DNA of 64,000 nt. Source: Acanthornis magna (taxonomy: Eukaryota; Chordata; Aves; Passeriformes; Acanthizidae). Every line of letters begins with the position of its first letter. Positions within the stretch are counted from its first letter, which is position 1. The stretch spans positions 1,240,001-1,304,000 of the forward strand of contig JAWUZG010000015.1 in NCBI GenBank assembly GCA_036785705.1, read 5' to 3'. The position numbers and the translations under genes are program-made. Under the pieces are notes generated by a model. It made no database searches and was not told the origin of the DNA. It saw only the letters and a program-made list of their open reading frames with translations. This document shows, in pieces, positions 34,833-46,941 of this stretch.

Positions 34833-37800
34833 CTCTCCCTACAACTGTTTTATCCTCTCTCACAACCCAGCAGGCCAAGCTGGGATCTTGGTGATCCCAT
34901 GGGAACTCCTGAAGGAGCTCTGCCTTGTCCCTGCTGGATCCAGCAGCACAGGGGATGTGTCAGACTGGGCAGAAGGGGCAGCGTTTGGAGGTGTTCCTCA
35001 GTGTCCATAATTCTGGGATTTGTTGGCACCTGACAGGACAAAGCTGTGATTTACTAGAAAATGGGGAGCCTTGACTTGAAAACTTGGGCAAAAGGACTTG
35101 TTCGGCTTTTTCCTATCAAGTTGTGCAGCTGAAAAGGCTTCTGTTGTGTCACCAGAAAAAATAAAAATCCTTCTCTAGGCTGTAGCTCTTGTGCTTTTAG
35201 GAATGGAAAAGTCTGCAGCTGTCTCTGGCTGTTCAAAAGAAGCAAATGTGAGACAGATCTTCCTTGATTCTGTTTTCATGGCTCTGCTGGGCACTTTGTC
35301 ACTGATCTCCTGGCAGCAGATGTGCAGAGGAAAGGTCAGGAAGTGCCGGGCTGGAATCCTTCCCCAGCCAGAGCTCCCTGTGCTGCTCCCGCGGTGACGT
35401 GCTGCGGATGTGATGGGACACATGTCACTTCATCACAAGCCCTTGCACTGATCTCTGCAGAAGTTCTGCGTGCTCTGAATGTCATTTATGCAACAGAGGA
35501 AGAATGCTGTGATTCCTTGGCATTTCAGAGAGCTCGTGGCGTGTCCTGGACTTGCTGGAGGCGCTGAGATAATTCTGGCTTCCCCCTTGGATGTTTTCCC
35601 ACTTTGCAGTGGCTCCTCTGTGCGCTGTTCCTCACTCAGGGTGTCTCCCTGCACCTCTGCTCCCCTCATTTGCAGTCCTGGGAAGGGCTCTGAGGGTCTG
35701 TGGAGGTGCCTGGCTGTTGATAATGTGCTGTGGTGATGGAGCACAGAAATGCCCGGCTGTGCACAGCAAACAAACAGCGCTCAGGGAGGCTCTGCAGGGC
35801 TGAGCACTCACCCCTCTCCTCGGCCAGGCCCCAGCTCTGTGCTGGGATTTCAATCCAGCCTCTCCTAAGTGACTTGCTGGGCACCAAAGAATGATAAATG
35901 CTTGGAAAGGGGAAAAAAAATAAAGGCAAGCAGAGCAGCACTCACCAAGCTCTCTGTACATCCCACTTTGGGTTGCCCTTTCCTTCAGATCAAAAATGTT
36001 TTCTGACAGAAGTGCACAGAGCACAGTGTAACTAAGAAGATCTGAAGGGCTGACCTTCTCACAGAGGGCTGCTCATAAATAATTTGCTTAATGGTTGTAC
36101 CTAAAGGATTAGTCCTGAGATAAGAATGCAACTTTAAAAGGTGGCTCTCAAATTAATAAAAGCAATGGAGGAGCATGAGAATTGTCAGGCTCGATCAGGC
36201 CCTTCTTGCTTGGGTTTATGTTGTGATTTAAAACTAAAACTAGCTGCTTCTTCAGAGCAGAGTGGGAGAACTTAATGGAAGGCCTCGCCCACACACTGTA
36301 TCTTCCCTATCTTTAACAATTAACATTCAGTTTCAGGCCTGATGAACAAAGAAGAATCCCCCTAGCTCAGTGCTGTTGGGTAATTGATACCCCTAAGTGC
36401 TGTCTATTAATGTAAATGCTTTCAAATCTTCAGGTTTCTCCTTCAGGTTTCTCACTCTTGCTGAGTGTTGATTGTGCTTGAACTCACTTGGGACCAGATC
36501 TGGAGTCACAGACTTGGGGTTCCTTTTTCATCCTTCAGAATCCCCACCTTTGGCTTCCTGAACTGTTCTCTTTTCTGGGTATTCATCAGCAGAACCCCTC
36601 CATTTCCCTAATGAACTGTCACATTCCTTGCTTTAGACAAAAGTATCCCCAATTAAGTTGCTTGTGTCTCTTTTTGAGCACCAACCCTGTTCTTTGTAGT
36701 CCACCTTTCTGAGCATTTCCTGGGTGTTTTATTGTCCCCTGTTGTGAGCCAGGGCGGCACTGCCATGTGATATTAACTGAGACATCTCTGTGCCCAAGGA
36801 CATGGCACATTCCTGGAGCCGAGGGATTTTGCTGCCTTGTGCCAGCCCCGTGGGAGCTGAAGGAGCAAGGCAGGAGGCTCTGGGGCTCAGGGCTGCATTT
36901 CCTGAGGGGTCTGGAGCTGCTCCAGGAGGGAAGGAGACCTCGGAGTCCCCAGAGCTGCCTCTGCTGCTCCTCTTGCTGTGGGATTCTGCTCTGGCGCCTT
37001 CCTGATCTGTGCACTTTATTACATCATTCCCCATCTCCTCTCCTCCCTGAGAGGGCTCCTTGCTCCCCTGGAAATACATTTTCCTCCCTGGGTTTCGTGC
37101 AGATGGATTCTCTCACCACCCCAGCCCCATTGCTGCACTGAGCTCTGGTTTCCGTGGCTATTCAGCTGTGAAACAGCACAGAGGGTGGAAGCACACCAGC
37201 AGCAGGTTCATTCTGAGCCCGGGTCCAACCTCAGGAGGACACAAATGCACAGGAAAACAGCAATCCTCCAAAGCTGGGCTTCAGCTGCTGTCAAAGGAGC
37301 CTGTCTGAAAGTCAACAGAGAGTTCCAAGGCCTTTGCAGGAGGGGCTGGTGAATGCTGAGATTTCCTTCACCCTCCGTGGCTGGAAAGCACCAGGACTGC
37401 CCTGCAGAGGTGGCTCCAGGCTGGCTGAGCTTGGAAGGGATGTGTTACCCCCTCGGGGTGGCTGGAAAAGCCTTTTGTTTCTGCTTTCTAATGTCCTTTT
37501 CCCTGAGCTGGAGCAAGGCCTGAGCTTTCTGTAGGCGTCTGGAATTGCAATGCTTGGAATTGCTCTGCCCTGCTCAAACCTGTGTGGTTCTGAGGGAGAA
37601 AATGGGAGAGGCAGGAGGACTGAGCACCACCACCCCACCCTGCTCAGCCCTGGGGAGCGCTCGGGTTTGGGATGCTGGCTGGGCATGGCTGGGCACGGAG
37701 GAAGAGAGATTCTCTGCTGGCGTGAGCAAGGCTGTAAGGAAATGTGGGGTAGGCTTGGGAATTCCACGTTTTTCAAAGCATTTCTGTAATTACAGAATGA

Positions 37801-37877
37801 CCCAGCTGTTCTCTGGGTGCCTTCAAGCCCTACCCTGTCCAGAGGTGATCACCTCTCCGAGGGAGCTTTGGGAATAA
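34833..37877. other. No recognisable gene; AT-rich centre
   Basis: No repeat recognised. The central part, about 36050-36480, is AT-rich and non-repetitive (for example AATTAATAAAAGCAATGG and TTTAACAATTAACATTCAG) and is a reasonable candidate for conserved non-coding DNA. Flanking parts are GC-richer with chance open frames. Confidence 0.4.
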
Positions 37878-37977
37878 CAGCAAGGCCAGGTTGGACGGGG
37901 CTTGGGATAGTGAAAGGTGTGAAAGGTGGAATGGGATGAGCTTTAAAATCCTTTCCAACCCAAACCATTCCACAACT
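37878..37977 (+). mobile_element. CR1 LINE 3' fragment (short)
   Basis: About 100 bases from 'aaggccaggttggacggggc' to 'ccaacccaaaccattccaca'. It lacks the 'gtccctgcccatggcagggg' block found in sister copies, and has the words GAAAGGTGTGAAAGGTGGAATGG in its place, which suggests a small duplication with deletion. Confidence 0.85.
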
Positions 37978-40900
37978 TATTGATTTTAAGTATTTAACTC
38001 TCCTGAAATCCCTCCCCAACCACTTCTTTATCCATATTTCTGTGGAGATCCAGCTGGTTTCCCTCTGTGCCCCAAACCCAGAGTATTTTAGCTGGAGACA
38101 AACAGGACATATCCTTCTCTTCCCTCACTGACAGCACAATCTCAGATTGGAGAAGGTACAGAGATTTTTTTCTGACACTGTCTGTCAAACACAAGAACGC
38201 TTTTTGATCCACTTTAGAGAAAATCAAAATGTTTAATCTAGAAAAGCTTGAAATGCATCATCAACCCACCCCCACTGCTTTTTCTTACAGGACCAGTTGC
38301 AGGTGCAGTGGAAGTCCATGCAGGTTTGATTATCCCAAAGCTGCATTTTTGGTGAGAGCATGATTTCTTCACAACTATGAACCTTTTTACTTTGTTTGCA
38401 TCTGTTGGTGACAAGCTCACACTGACACACATTACTAGCTATCGATTCCTTATGGAGATATTCTCAATTCTTCAGTGAGATGCTTTATTAGAATGATTTG
38501 CTCCCTGTGAAACAAATGTAACAACTTTTAGAGAGATCTTGTGATGACAGTGAGCAGCCACAAAACTGTGGTGCTGCACCCTGGCTCAAACCTGGTTCTG
38601 CTCAGCAGTTTCCTGTTATCACCTCATCCACCTCTTCCCTGGTTTTCCAGAAATGATAGAAAAACTCCTGAGGTTCCCTCAGTTTCGTCTGTTTTCTTAT
38701 GCAAGAGAAGAAAGTCTGACCAAATTCATGAAACCCTCAACCTTCCATTTTGCAGGCTGAAGTCTGTTTGCATCTTGTAAACAAGATTTAATATTCCTAA
38801 ACAAAATCTCTGTAGAGCTGAATTCATATTTCATTAAAGTATCAAGTCTTGCCTTGGCTCCTAAGTTCAGAACCTTGGACATCCTGAGTCTGAGGCTCCC
38901 ACAGAGCTGCTGTAATTTGGGACAGGATATTCTCCTCCTGAGTTCAACACTCAATATTTCACAGGGTTTTTTTAACTTGTTCCTGTGTTGGAAAACAGCA
39001 AAGACAAGTATTTGCTCTCCATTTCATCGCTCCCTCGGGACTCTGATTAACCTGCTGCTCATTCCTTTCCTGAGGTAAATTCATGGCTTTGTTCTTCCTC
39101 TGTGTAGGAGGAGAAAAGAAAATCGTTGCCATCAGTGCTGTGTGAATCTCTGCCAAGCTGGTGGGGGCTGTGCCTGGGCACGGGTGGGCACCAGGCAGGA
39201 CCAAGGGGCTCCTCTGCACCAGAACATTGCTCTTCATCACATCCACCGAATTCCTGTGGGCCACACAGCCAGGAAATGAAATGTTCACGTAAAAGTCATA
39301 ATAGAGCACTGGACTGTAGAAATAACACTTCTGTATCATCAAGTGACTGATTTTAAAGCTGTCTCTTCAAGAGGACTCTCCCCTGGGCAGCCCGGACCAA
39401 ACAAAAGCATTGACATCCCTCTGAGCAGTGGTGGAAATCCCTGATGGATGCCAGATTTTGATAAAAGCAGGATTGAGGCACTGCCGTGATGCAGCAGGGC
39501 TGGGATCCTGGACCATTTGCTTGTCTCAAATCTCACCACTCTCTCCCCAAACCTGTGCCCTTTCTCAAGGGCTCCTGTTGATCTCTTGCCTCCCCTACAG
39601 AAAGCGAAGTGATGGGGGGATGATGCCACCACAGATGTCTGGGCTTTCTGCTTTGTTCAACTCTGTTAAATCCACATCCATTATTATGACATGCAAATTC
39701 CTTGGCTAGGAGGAGAAGGAAATGCACATTTCTTTTCTTTTTCATAATCATCTTTGCTAGTCATAGGGCAGTTGGAATAATGTGTTCCCTTTCAAATGAA
39801 AACAAAGGCATAAAAATAGAGCTTCAGAACCCAGAACAGTGGCAAGATCTTTAAATAAATCCCCTCAGAATACTCGATTTTCAAATTGGTTGCTTCAAAT
39901 AGATTCACCATCTCACCGTCTCTCCAGAAGATGCTTTTATCAGATCCAAAACTAAAGGGCATTTAGTCAGAAGAGCTTTAGTGAGGCTTTTCTAACAACT
40001 GACTCTTAGGCTTTAGCCAAAATCAAATGTCTGTTTGTGCCTATGTATGTTCAATTTCCTTTGCAGTTTTCCTTGGTGCAGTTGTTCATTCATTGCAGTT
40101 GTCTCCATTCCTGGCCCCTGCTGTTAAATTGCTGCTGCATTTCCCTGCAGAGAAAGCTGCACTTTATTGATAGATGAAGTGATTCCAAATCATCCATTGT
40201 CCAAGGCAGTAACTATTTTTTCTTTAGGGAAAGCCCCTTAGCTGGAATGTGCAGCTTAACAAACAAATAAACCAATGCCAAACTCACTTGTGGGTGAAAG
40301 AGGGGGGAACCTCGGGATTTAATAGGTGGAATGAAATGAATACATTGTCTGGGCAGTACCCACCACCCCATCCTCTGCCACTGAGGGAGAGGGTCACTGC
40401 AGCAGGCAGAGTTTCTGTTGCCCCTCAGGACTTTGGTTGGCTTGCAGCAGAGCCAACATCCCTGGGATCCATCCTGCAGGGAGGCAAATCCATCAGAGAG
40501 CTCCCAGCCTGGCAATCTGCTGCCTGGGCTGCCCCAAGCTGCATCCTTGGGGCACCATGAAACACCCTGGTGACCCCAAGGAATGGCTCCATCCCTGGAA
40601 AAGAGCCTTTCTCTTTTTTACTAATTTCCCAGTGAATTACCACGGACCTGCCAGTGCCGGCTCTTCTCCGTAATTCCTGTCTGCTGAAGGAAAATGCTGG
40701 GTGTGAGCAATGGAGCAGGTCAGGGAGCTGAGCGCACTGCCAGGCTGGCAGCAGGGATTTCACACTCGAGCAGATTGTTGCTGCCATTCCAGCACCTGCA
40801 GCATCGGGCTGGCTGCAGCACGAGGGCTGGGCCTTGGCAAATCCAGCTTTGGGGTCCTGGCTTTTCTACAAACTCCCTGTGTGAATCTGGCAACTTGTTT

Positions 40901-41334
40901 AATTTCCCTGAGTGTGATCCAAAACCTGGGGAAGTCAAGGAGATTCTTTCCTGGAGTTTAAATATGCTTTAAATAGGCTCCTTAGGTCTCTGTTTTAGTC
41001 TATAATGTGGGAAATGCACTGTCTCTCCTACACTGGCAGCAAACTCTGCATGTCAGGGTTTGTTCCTGGCTCTGAGCAGAGCAGAGCTCTGATCTGGGCT
41101 GGCATTCTGCAGGTTCAAGGCAAACAGAACCCATGGGCACCCTGCAGACACAGGAACTCGGCTGGGTGGCAATCACCATCCTTCCAAATGCTGTGCTGCT
41201 CACGGCAGGGAGTATGGAACAGAAGGGCTTGGATGGCTCATGTTCATCCACTGCACAAATAAAACCACCCAGAGAGGGTCAGGATTCATCTGCATGGAAG
41301 GGCTGCACTGCTAAGGGAAGAATAGAGGTACTAT
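37978..41334. other. Long stretch without a recognised element
   Basis: About 3.4 kb with no repeat or gene that I can name. Several stretches are AT-rich (38210-38560, 39700-40240). Short open frames only. Confidence 0.4.
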
Positions 41335-41704
41335 TGTGGAATCACAGAATTCCAGAACAGTTTGGGTTGGAAAGGCTCATCTCATCCACCCATGCCATGG
41401 GCAGGGACACCTCCCACTATCCCAGGTTGCTCCAAGCCCTGTCCAGCCTGGCCTTGGACACTGCCAGGGATGCAGGGGCAGCCACAGCTTCTCTGGGCAC
41501 CTGTGCCAGGGCCTGCCCACCCTCACAGAGAAGGATTTCTTCCTAATTTCCAACCTAAATCTCACCTCTTTTAGTTTAAAACATTTCCTCCTTGTCTGAT
41601 CACTCTCTGCCCAAGCCAAAGTTGCTCTCCCTCTTTCTGAAGTGCCCTTTAAGTACTGGAAGGCCTCAATGAAGTCCCCCAGAGCCTTCTCCTCTCCAGG
41701 CATA
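41335..41704 (-). mobile_element. CR1 LINE 3' fragment (longer copy)
   Basis: Minus-strand copy. Its 3' end lies at 41335-41360 ('tgtggaatcacagaattccag' on the plus strand), followed by the usual GCCATGGGCAGGGACACC, CCTGGCCTTGGACACTGCCA and GCCACAGCTTCTCTGGGC blocks. It continues upstream to 'gaagtcccccagagccttct cctctccagg', near the end of the CR1 coding region. It is one of the two or three longest CR1 remnants in the window. The CR1 ends about 190 bases before the pyrimidine array. Confidence 0.92.
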
Positions 41705-41895
41705 TCAGCATGACCTGAGCAGACAGAAGGATTCCTGCAGGCGTATCTCGATCTGCAAAAGGCTTTTGCGTCCTTAGGCAGAGCCCAGCACAGCATCTTC
41801 ATGGCAGATATGATTCCTTTCCTGCTCCATGGGAGTTTTGTCAAGGTAAAGCTGGGGCTGTTTGCACCTCTACCTGCAGGATCTGAGCAGGAAGT

Positions 41896-42060
41896 CCTTT
41901 CCTTTCCTTTCCTTTCCTTTCCTTTCCTTTCCTTTCCTTTCCTTTCCTTTCCTTTCCTTTCCTTTCCTTTCCTTTCCTTTCCTTTCCTTTCCTTTCCTTT
42001 CCTTTCCTTTCCTTTCCTTTCCTTTCCTTTCCTTTCCTTTCCTTTCCTTTCCTTTCCTTT
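41896..42060. repeat. (CCTTT)33 pentanucleotide array
   Basis: Thirty-three uninterrupted CCTTT units, exactly 165 bases. This perfect uniformity points to recent expansion, and possibly to length variation between individuals or to an assembly estimate of the true length. Confidence 0.97.
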
Positions 42061-42510
42061 CCTTCCCAAACCTTCCCAAACCTTCCCAAACCTTCCCAAA
42101 CCTTCCCAAACCTTCCCTTCCCAAACCTTCCCTTCCCTTCCCAAACCTTCCCTTCCCAAACCTTCCCTTCCCAAACCTTCCCTTCCCTTCCCAAACCTTC
42201 CCTTCCCTTCCCAAACCTTCCCTTCCCAAACCTTCCCTTCCCAAACCTTCCCAAACCTTCCCAAACCTTCCCAAACCTTCCCAAACCTTCCCTTCCCAAA
42301 CCTTCCCAAACCTTCCCAAACCTTCCCAAACCTTCCCAAACCTTCCCTTCCCAAACCTTCCCTTCCCAAACCTTCCCAAACCTTCCCAAACCTTCCCAAA
42401 CCTTCCCAGACCTTCCCAAACCTTCCCTTCCCAAACCTTCCCAAACCTTCCCAAACCTTCCCAAACCTTCCCAAACCTTCCCTTCCCAAACCTTCCCAAA
42501 CCTTCCCTTT
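42061..42510. repeat. CCTTCCCAAA decamer array with CCTTC interruptions
   Basis: 450 bases made of CCTTCCCAAA decamers and occasional extra CCTTC pentamers. Decamer runs of about five alternate with CCTTCCCTTCCCAAA units, giving a higher-order pattern. The minus strand reads GGGAAGGTTT repeatedly, with GGG every 10 bases. The 400-codon frame on the minus strand (repeated GRFGKVWEGLGRFGK) and the 300-codon frame on the plus strand are artefacts of a 10-bp and 5-bp repeat without stops. Confidence 0.97.
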
Positions 42511-42950
42511 ACAGGAATCCACAATCCAATGGCTTCTCCTGCACAGCCTGAGGAGCACAGCTGAACTCAGAGATCTGCTGTGCATTCCTGCACAGAAATG
42601 TCAGCCAAGGGACCCTCATTCCCAGCAAGCCACAGGGTTGGGGACATCAGCTCCGAGCCAAGTGGGTCACAATCCAAGTCCCCTTCTCACCCAGACTGTG
42701 CTCGTGGCCTGAGCAATCCCTGCAATTCTGCTCCCAGGGGACCCTGCAGCCATGGGGCTGAGCTGCTGCCGCTGCCTGGGGATGGAGTTCCATGGGGTCA
42801 GAGACGGATTTGGGAACAGTTGTGGCTCTGGGATGGAGCTGAGGTGGTTTGGATAATAAATCTGGGGCTCTTCAGTAGCCAAGAAGGGGATTATGTGGGA
42901 CTAGAGCAGGGCTCTGGAGTTTTGAATCTCTGCAAGGACTGGGGAGGAAT
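42511..42950. other. No recognisable feature
   Basis: Unannotated sequence between two tandem arrays. No gene or mobile element recognised. Confidence 0.4.
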
Positions 42951-43103
42951 GGGATGGAGAGGTGTGAGGAGTTAGAGAGTGTGGGCAGGAACTGGGGGCA
43001 TGGGATGGAGAGGTGTGAGGAGTTACAGGGTCTGGGCAGGAATTAGGGGGATGGGATGGAGAGGTGTGAGGCGTTAGAGGGTGTGGGCAGGAATTCGGGA
43101 GGC
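42951..43103. repeat. 51-bp minisatellite, 3 units
   Basis: Three units beginning GGGATGGAGAGGTGTGAGG at about 42951, 43002 and 43053, spaced by 51 bp. The units differ by a few substitutions (GTTAGAGAGTGTG, GTTACAGGGTCTG, GTTAGAGGGTGTG). Confidence 0.93.
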
Positions 43104-43200
43104 CAGGTTGGATGGACACTGGAGCCAGCTGATCTCGTGGGTGACACCGCTGTCCTCGAACTGGCTGAGGTCCCTTCTGCCCCAAACCATGGTGTGACCT
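43098..43200 (+). mobile_element. Diverged CR1 LINE 3' end
   Basis: Resembles a CR1 ending: 'aggccaggttggatggacac', then 'gaactggctgaggtcccttc', then 'tgccccaaaccatggtgtga'. The centre is too changed to align by eye, so this is a weaker call. It begins where the 51-bp minisatellite ends. Confidence 0.6.
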
Positions 43201-44439
43201 CTCAGAGGAAGCACACCCTGGGGACACTCTGTGTCTCAGGACTCAGCACCAGACAAGGCCTGCTCTCCCTGGGCTGTGTGCCTCTGTTCTCCTGCAGGAA
43301 GCTCAGCAGCTCTGTGAGCTCTGGCCCAGGGCTCCAGGCGAGCAGGGACAATGGTGAGGGGCACACAGACGGATCTGGAGCCATGAGGTTTCACACCTTG
43401 AACCACAAAAGCCTTCAGATCACCACTGGCCTAGGCAAGAACAGGCAGGGTTCTCCCAGCCCTTACTGCAGCAATTTATGGCTCCCACGAGTTTTGCTCA
43501 TTTAAAAAGTGCCCATGGAAGCATTTCTCATGGAAAGTCTTCCCAGCATATTTTAATGGGGAAGGAGTGAGTGTATTTATTTGAAGTGGTGCCCTAGAAA
43601 GCTGCTCCAAGCCTGGCAGGCAGGGGTTGCCCACCACTGTGATGTAAAGGGAGGAAACACAAGTCTCATTGTGAACCCTCATGACAGTTTGAAAGACAAG
43701 TCCGTGCCCAAGAACTCCCACAGCATTCAGCCTGATTTTGGAGTCTCCAGGAAAACTTTTACTTCAGATGGCTTTTGCTTTTGCAACTCTATTCCCGAGG
43801 TCAAATCTAAATTTATATGGCTGAAAAATGTAGATTTAGGTTTCTTTTTGCTCACCAGCACTTTTTATTCTTTCAGTGCTACCCTAAGTTTCATTAACCT
43901 GGAGTTAAACTAAGGTTATGCTGTTGGATGAGCATAATAAAATGCACTGCCTGGGCTAAGGAACATATTTCTTTCACAGTGCTTTAAGAGGTCTATAAAG
44001 CTGTGATTAAATGATGTCTAAGCTCAGCTCTCCTGCAGCATCTTGCTGAGAGCAGAATCAAAAACTTGTTGGGACCTCTTCTTTCATACACCACAGTCAC
44101 AATGCATGCAGAGCCACCAGACCCAGCAACTCTGCTTATTTTAGGCCAGCGACAGCTGAGGTGCCAGTGGCCCTTTGCAAATGCCTGTAACACGATGCTC
44201 CCGTAAGGAACAGCCCAATTCATCCCGCGGCCCCAGGAATGTGCTGCTGTGTGCTCGGAGAGCAGCTGGCACTGCAGGGAGGGCTCAGAAATCCCAGCCC
44301 AGCACTGAGCTGGGGCTTTGGAAGGCACGAGATGCAGAGGGTTTGTTAGAGTGAAACAGCTGCATGCAAGAGAAGGAAAAACAAGGAGGGGAAAAAAAGA
44401 AAAGAAAATGAGGCAGTCAGAAGGGAAGGAAAAGCTGGA
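43201..44439. other. No recognisable feature
   Basis: Unannotated sequence, AT-richer at 43500-43990. No gene or repeat recognised. Confidence 0.4.
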
Positions 44440-44676
44440 GCTATGTCAGGGAGGGTCAGGTTGGAGATCAGGAAAGGTTCTTCCCCCAGAGGGTGCTGGG
44501 CACTGCCCAGGCTCCCCAGGGAATGGGCACAGCCTGAGGCTGCCAGAGCTCCAGGAGTGTTTGGTCAGTGCTGCCAGGGATGCCCAGGTGGGATTGTTGG
44601 GGTGTCTGTGCAGGGCCTGGAGCTGGATTGATGATCCTGGGGGTCCCTCCCAGCTCAGGACATTCTAGGATCTCTT
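44440..44676 (+). mobile_element. CR1 LINE 3' fragment
   Basis: Starts near 'atgtcagggagggtcaggtt', includes 'ggttcttcccccagagggtg', 'ctgggcactgcccaggctcc' and 'ggtgtctgtgcagggcctgg', and ends 'gggggtccctcccagctcag gacattctaggatct'. It is the plus-strand counterpart of the copy at 30925-31150 and of the shorter one at 12755-12872. Confidence 0.9.
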
Positions 44677-46796
44677 GTCCAACCCAGTGGGAAGCCCTGG
44701 CTGTTCAGGGCAGAGGCTGCATTGGTTTTGTGGCACAGCAAGAGAAATCTGCTCCTTGTATTTGTGGTGTTTTGGTACTGAAGTGTTCCTACTTCCTTGT
44801 GGTTTTCTGACAGGAAAGGGCTCTGGAAAGCCCTGCTGTGCTGCACAGCTACCCCAGAGCAGGGCTTGTCCCAGCCACCAACCCACAGCCCACTTTGGAA
44901 GGGACACAGTCACGCAAAGGAATAAAGGCTCATCTCCCAGCCAGGCTTTTCCAGGGAGCTTGAGCTCAGTGACTGAATGGTCCTGAAAAATCATTGCTGC
45001 CTGACTGAGTGAACTGCCAGGCATGGCAAGGAGCTGAAATCCAGGTTTGGAGAGGGCTGGGGATTAACACCGGGAGCTCAGGCTCATGCAGACAGAAAAC
45101 TTGAGCAAGCCTTTCTCTTGGAAGAGAACAGAGTGGCTGTTACTGAGCTGGGGAGAGCAGAGCTTGTTGCCGTGGTGTTATTTTAATAGAGGTTGTGTAA
45201 CTCTACCTTGTTCTGAACTCCCAAACTTTCCTGGCTGGTAATAGGAACACTGCCACAGCACGAGCCTTGGAGCAAGAAGCCTTGGAAGCTTCCCAGGAAG
45301 GCTGGTGGATCAAAGATGGACAGCTTAATATAGAGACAAAGTTGGAGCAGGCAGCAAAGCAGCAGGGTCTGAGGTGAGGGCCCGGGTGAAGTCACAGCAT
45401 TACTCACTTCCAGGGCTGCCTCTCCCTCTGAAGGGGCAGCTGAGTAAGGGTTTCTCAACTTGGAAAAGGAATTTCTCAAACGGCAAAGAGAGGAGTGCTG
45501 AAGTGATTCCCACAGGGATGATTTGCTGTGCTCAGGCAAGGACTGTACCTGGTGAGACTGCTCCCCACGGTGCTGTACATCTGAGACAGTCCTTGCCCAG
45601 TGAGGGAATATTCCACAGGCTGGGATGGGAAAGGGGATCTGAAGGTGCAGGGAAGGACAGTGACAATTTCATGGTCCCACACAGAAGAGTGGCAGAGCAA
45701 GGCAGAAAACCAGAGGGGCCTTCACATCATGGGGCTGTGCCAAAGCCAGCAGGCTGCTTCCAAAGGCAAGCACGGGAATGGGAAGGGGAAAAAGTGTGTG
45801 GGGGGGGTGTCCCTCCAGCCTCATCTGTTCTGGGGCAAACAGGTCTGTCCACCTTATTCCCAATCCTGCCATCCCATTGCTGCCCTTGGAGCAAAGCCTT
45901 GAATTCTCAGGAATTTCCAGTGCAGAGCTGCTCCCCCGAGCCAGCCCAGCCCCATGCTCTGAATCTCCTTCCAGCAGAGCCAGCAAAGGATTTGCAAGCA
46001 GCTCCTGATTCCAGCAGTGATTCCTTGCAGCCTCTGTGACAGCTCTAAGTGTTTCACATTGAGCAATTGGTGTTATCCACACGAGGGTCTTGAAATCCCA
46101 GTGACTGTGCAGGATGTGAGAGGGACCTGCCAGCTGCAGGTCACGGTCCTTTCCTGACAAAAGCATTTGAACTCAAGCCCTTGTCCCCAAACACTTGCTC
46201 CTGGGACAGGGCACTCTTTTCACTGCATTTGCTGCTCTCTTATGGCCTGAGGTGGGAGGCTTGAAAGAAACAGCTCTTTTTCAGGCAAACCTCCTCCTGG
46301 AATACTTGACTCAGACACTAAACTGACAGAAAAGCCACTCAATGGAAAAGGACTTTGTGTTGTCCTGTAAATCTTTCACCCAATGCCCTCCACGTGCACC
46401 AGAAGAGATCTCAGGGCATGGCCTTTTGTGAGAGCACTGCAGACATTAAGAGGTAGAAATGTCAGTCCATCCACAATTCCCTGTCACTTCAGTGAGCTCC
46501 TGGTCCAGCAGGCAGGGAGGAATGGGAATTTTTTTCCCATCCTCCACAAGGACCCGTTCCTATGGAAAACCAACTGTTCCTCTTGGATGGGGTGGGATCA
46601 GCCCCAGAAACTGTCTGGTTTGGTGTGTCCAAATCACATCTGGGCATCCTCCAGTGCGAGGGAGTGCAGCTCACAGTTTAGACTTGGCCACAGGGAGATA
46701 AAATGAAGGAATCCTGTCTGACCTTGCCAAAAGGTGTGGGATAAATCCTCATGTGTGTGTCCTGTCAGCCTGCCCTGAGCTGCTCCTGCAGGATGC
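44677..46796. other. No recognisable feature
   Basis: About 2.1 kb of unannotated sequence. A 221-codon open frame (45374-46039, plus) has no recognisable domain and overlaps long minus-strand frames, so I do not call it. Confidence 0.4.
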
Positions 46797-46941
46797 TGTG
46801 GTTTCACTGCTTGGAGGTGTTTGAGAGAGACTGGACCAGCCACAGTCTGGGTGCCATGGTGGTGTTGGGTCACAGGTTGGACTCGATGACCTCAAAGGTC
46901 TTTCCCAACCTCATGGATCCTGTGATTCTGCAGTTCCTCCA
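46797..46941 (+). mobile_element. CR1 LINE 3' fragment (short)
   Basis: Contains 'cttggaggtgtttgagagag', 'gtctgggtgccatggtggtg', 'ttgggtcacaggttggactc' and 'gatgacctcaaaggtctttc', ending 'atggatcctgtgattctgca'. It belongs to the subfamily of the copy at 2600-2767 and is better preserved at the terminal block. Confidence 0.9.

Noticed and set aside
41377..42585. 402-codon open frame on the minus strand (repeated GRFGKVWEGLG)
   Set aside because: It is produced by the CCTTT/CCTTCCCAAA array and a CR1 fragment. The repeat units contain no stop in several frames on both strands, so length is no evidence of coding.
45374..46039. 221-codon open frame on the plus strand
   Set aside because: No domain, no start context and long overlapping frames on the other strand. 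It is consistent with chance in GC-rich DNA.
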